A stretch of 64,000 bases of DNA, taken from NCBI RefSeq assembly GCF_019443425.1, contig NZ_CP080382.1, forward strand, positions 3,162,001 to 3,226,000, read 5' to 3'. Positions 63,139-64,000 of the stretch are shown one piece after another. This DNA comes from Arthrobacter sp. PAMC25284. Lineage in GTDB: Bacteria; Actinomycetota; Actinomycetes; Actinomycetales; Micrococcaceae. The position numbers and the translations under genes are program-made. The notes under the pieces are model-generated. The model had not been told where the DNA came from, did no database searches, and saw nothing but the letters and a program-made list of their open reading frames with translations. Position 1 is the stretch's first letter, and every line of letters begins with the position of its first letter.

Positions 63139-64000
63139 GCCCGTCAGATTCCGGCGGCCAGGACACTGCGGGGCCGCTGGGTTCCCTGGAGGCCGCGCGG
63201 CTCGCCGTGACGGCACTGCTGGACGCCGGGGTGCGCCACGTGGTGGTGGCGCCGGGCTCCCGTTCGGCGCCGATGGCCTACGCCCTGGCGGAGGCTGATG
63301 CAGCAGGCCGCGTGGAACTCCTGGTCCGGATCGACGAGCGCTCGGCCGGGTTCACGGCCCTGGGTCTGGCGCTGGCATCCAGGGCCCCGGCCGCCGTCCT
63401 CACCACCTCAGGGACCGCCGTCGGGAACCTGCTGCCGGCCGTGATGGAGGCCAACCACGCTGCAGTCCCGCTCGTAGTCCTCTCCGCGGACCGGCCCGAG
63501 GAACTGCGCGGCACGGGGGCCAACCAGACCACCTTCCAACTGGACCTGTTTGGCGAGCACGTCCGCTTCGCCGCCGACATCCCGGCCGGCAGTGATCCGC
63601 GGCGGGCGGTGGAGACGGCCCTGAGCGCCGCCACCGGGGCATTCCAGGACAGCCCGCCCGGCCCCGTCCAGCTGAACCTGGCCTTCCGCGATCCGTTGGT
63701 CCCGGCCCCTGGCGAGCGGCTCCCGCCGGAGTCCGGCCGCCGCATCTACCGTCTCCCGCCGGTACCGGAAACGCTGGATCTCCCGGTCGCCGGCGCCGGC
63801 CTGCCGGAGCGGCGCACCGTGGTTCTCGCCGGGCACGACGCCGGACCGGTCGCCGAGGCCTTCGCGCGCGCCCACGGGCTGCCGCTGCTCGCCGAACCGT
63901 CCTCCAACGCCCGGTTTGGGCCGAACGCCGTGGGCCCGTATCGGGTGCTGCTGGAACACTTCGGTCCGGACTCCGCGCAGCCGATCGAACGTGTGGTCCT
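63135..64000 (+). CDS. menD: SEPHCHC synthase (partial, 3' end beyond window)
   Basis: 288 codons from GTG 63135 to the window edge. The N-terminal TPP (Pyr) domain shows HVVVAPGSRSAPMAYAL, VRIDERSAGFTALGLAL (TPP-activating Glu), VLTTSGTAVGNLLPAVMEA and LSADRPEELRGTGANQT. MenD joins isochorismate and 2-oxoglutarate in menaquinone synthesis. A 4-bp overlap with argS suggests translational coupling. Confidence 0.95.
   Translation, partial: MSPSDSGGQDTAGPLGSLEAARLAVTALLDAGVRHVVVAPGSRSAPMAYALAEADAAGRVELLVRIDERSAGFTALGLALASRAPAAVLTTSGTAVGNLLPAVMEANHAAVPLVVLSADRPEELRGTGANQTTFQLDLFGEHVRFAADIPAGSDPRRAVETALSAATGAFQDSPPGPVQLNLAFRDPLVPAPGERLPPESGRRIYRLPPVPETLDLPVAGAGLPERRTVVLAGHDAGPVAEAFARAHGLPLLAEPSSNARFGPNAVGPYRVLLEHFGPDSAQPIERVV

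Overview
The window is high-G+C DNA with strong G/C bias at third codon positions. GTG starts, ATGA-type overlaps and apparently leaderless promoters are common. Together with a paaABCDE phenylacetate operon, menaquinone genes (menC, menD), an Lrp-linked 2-oxo acid dehydrogenase operon and many sugar-catabolic clusters, this suggests a soil actinobacterium, most likely Micrococcaceae (Arthrobacter-like). That placement rests on gene content and protein style, not on a search. No tRNA, rRNA, CRISPR array or insertion sequence was found.

Layout. 1-9257 (minus strand): a PEP-synthase/rifampicin-phosphotransferase-like enzyme cut by the window edge; a two-gene unit of a leader-bearing repeat protein and a PqqD-like/M50 membrane metalloprotease; oligopeptidase B; an LCP cell-wall protein. 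9437-15000: a small unknown protein and the phenylacetyl-CoA epoxidase operon. 15113-16947: galU, a VanZ-like protein and an Lrp regulator. 17074-20999: E1 alpha, E1 beta and E2 of a 2-oxo acid dehydrogenase. 21068-28554: a xylose region (aldose epimerase, ROK repressor and alditol oxidase divergent from xylA-xylB-oxidoreductase). 28664-30457: a small unknown protein and an alpha/beta hydrolase divergent from a WYL regulator. 30490-39095: a sugar ABC importer with three sugar-oxidising/isomerising proteins and ThuA, divergent from a LacI regulator and flanked by matching palindromic operators. 39080-48056: an aldo/keto reductase, then a GntR-controlled operon with an erythrulose-type kinase and an RpiB-type isomerase, ending in two decayed gene fragments. 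48116-55303: two membrane acyltransferases, an MBL-fold hydrolase, a ParA/MinD-like ATPase, a CMD-family protein and a PAP2 phosphatase. 55304-64000: a GH32 protein lacking its usual nucleophile, menC, PhoX phosphatase, a lipoprotein between arrays of a 32-bp repeat, argS and the start of menD.

Two things stand out. First, the pair at 2566-5764 looks like an undescribed peptide-processing/export unit: the protease has a PqqD-like N-terminal domain, and the upstream gene encodes a substrate-like protein with a leader-like N-terminus and duplicated AAPIDAA-type modules. Second, a 32-bp sequence occurs nine times in exact 32-bp register (three inverted and three direct copies at 60013-60243, three more at 61185-61280).

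A caution: seven conserved genes are broken by what looks like one extra G or C in a short G/C run. The shared pattern points to sequence error rather than real decay, so these genes are probably functional in the organism.
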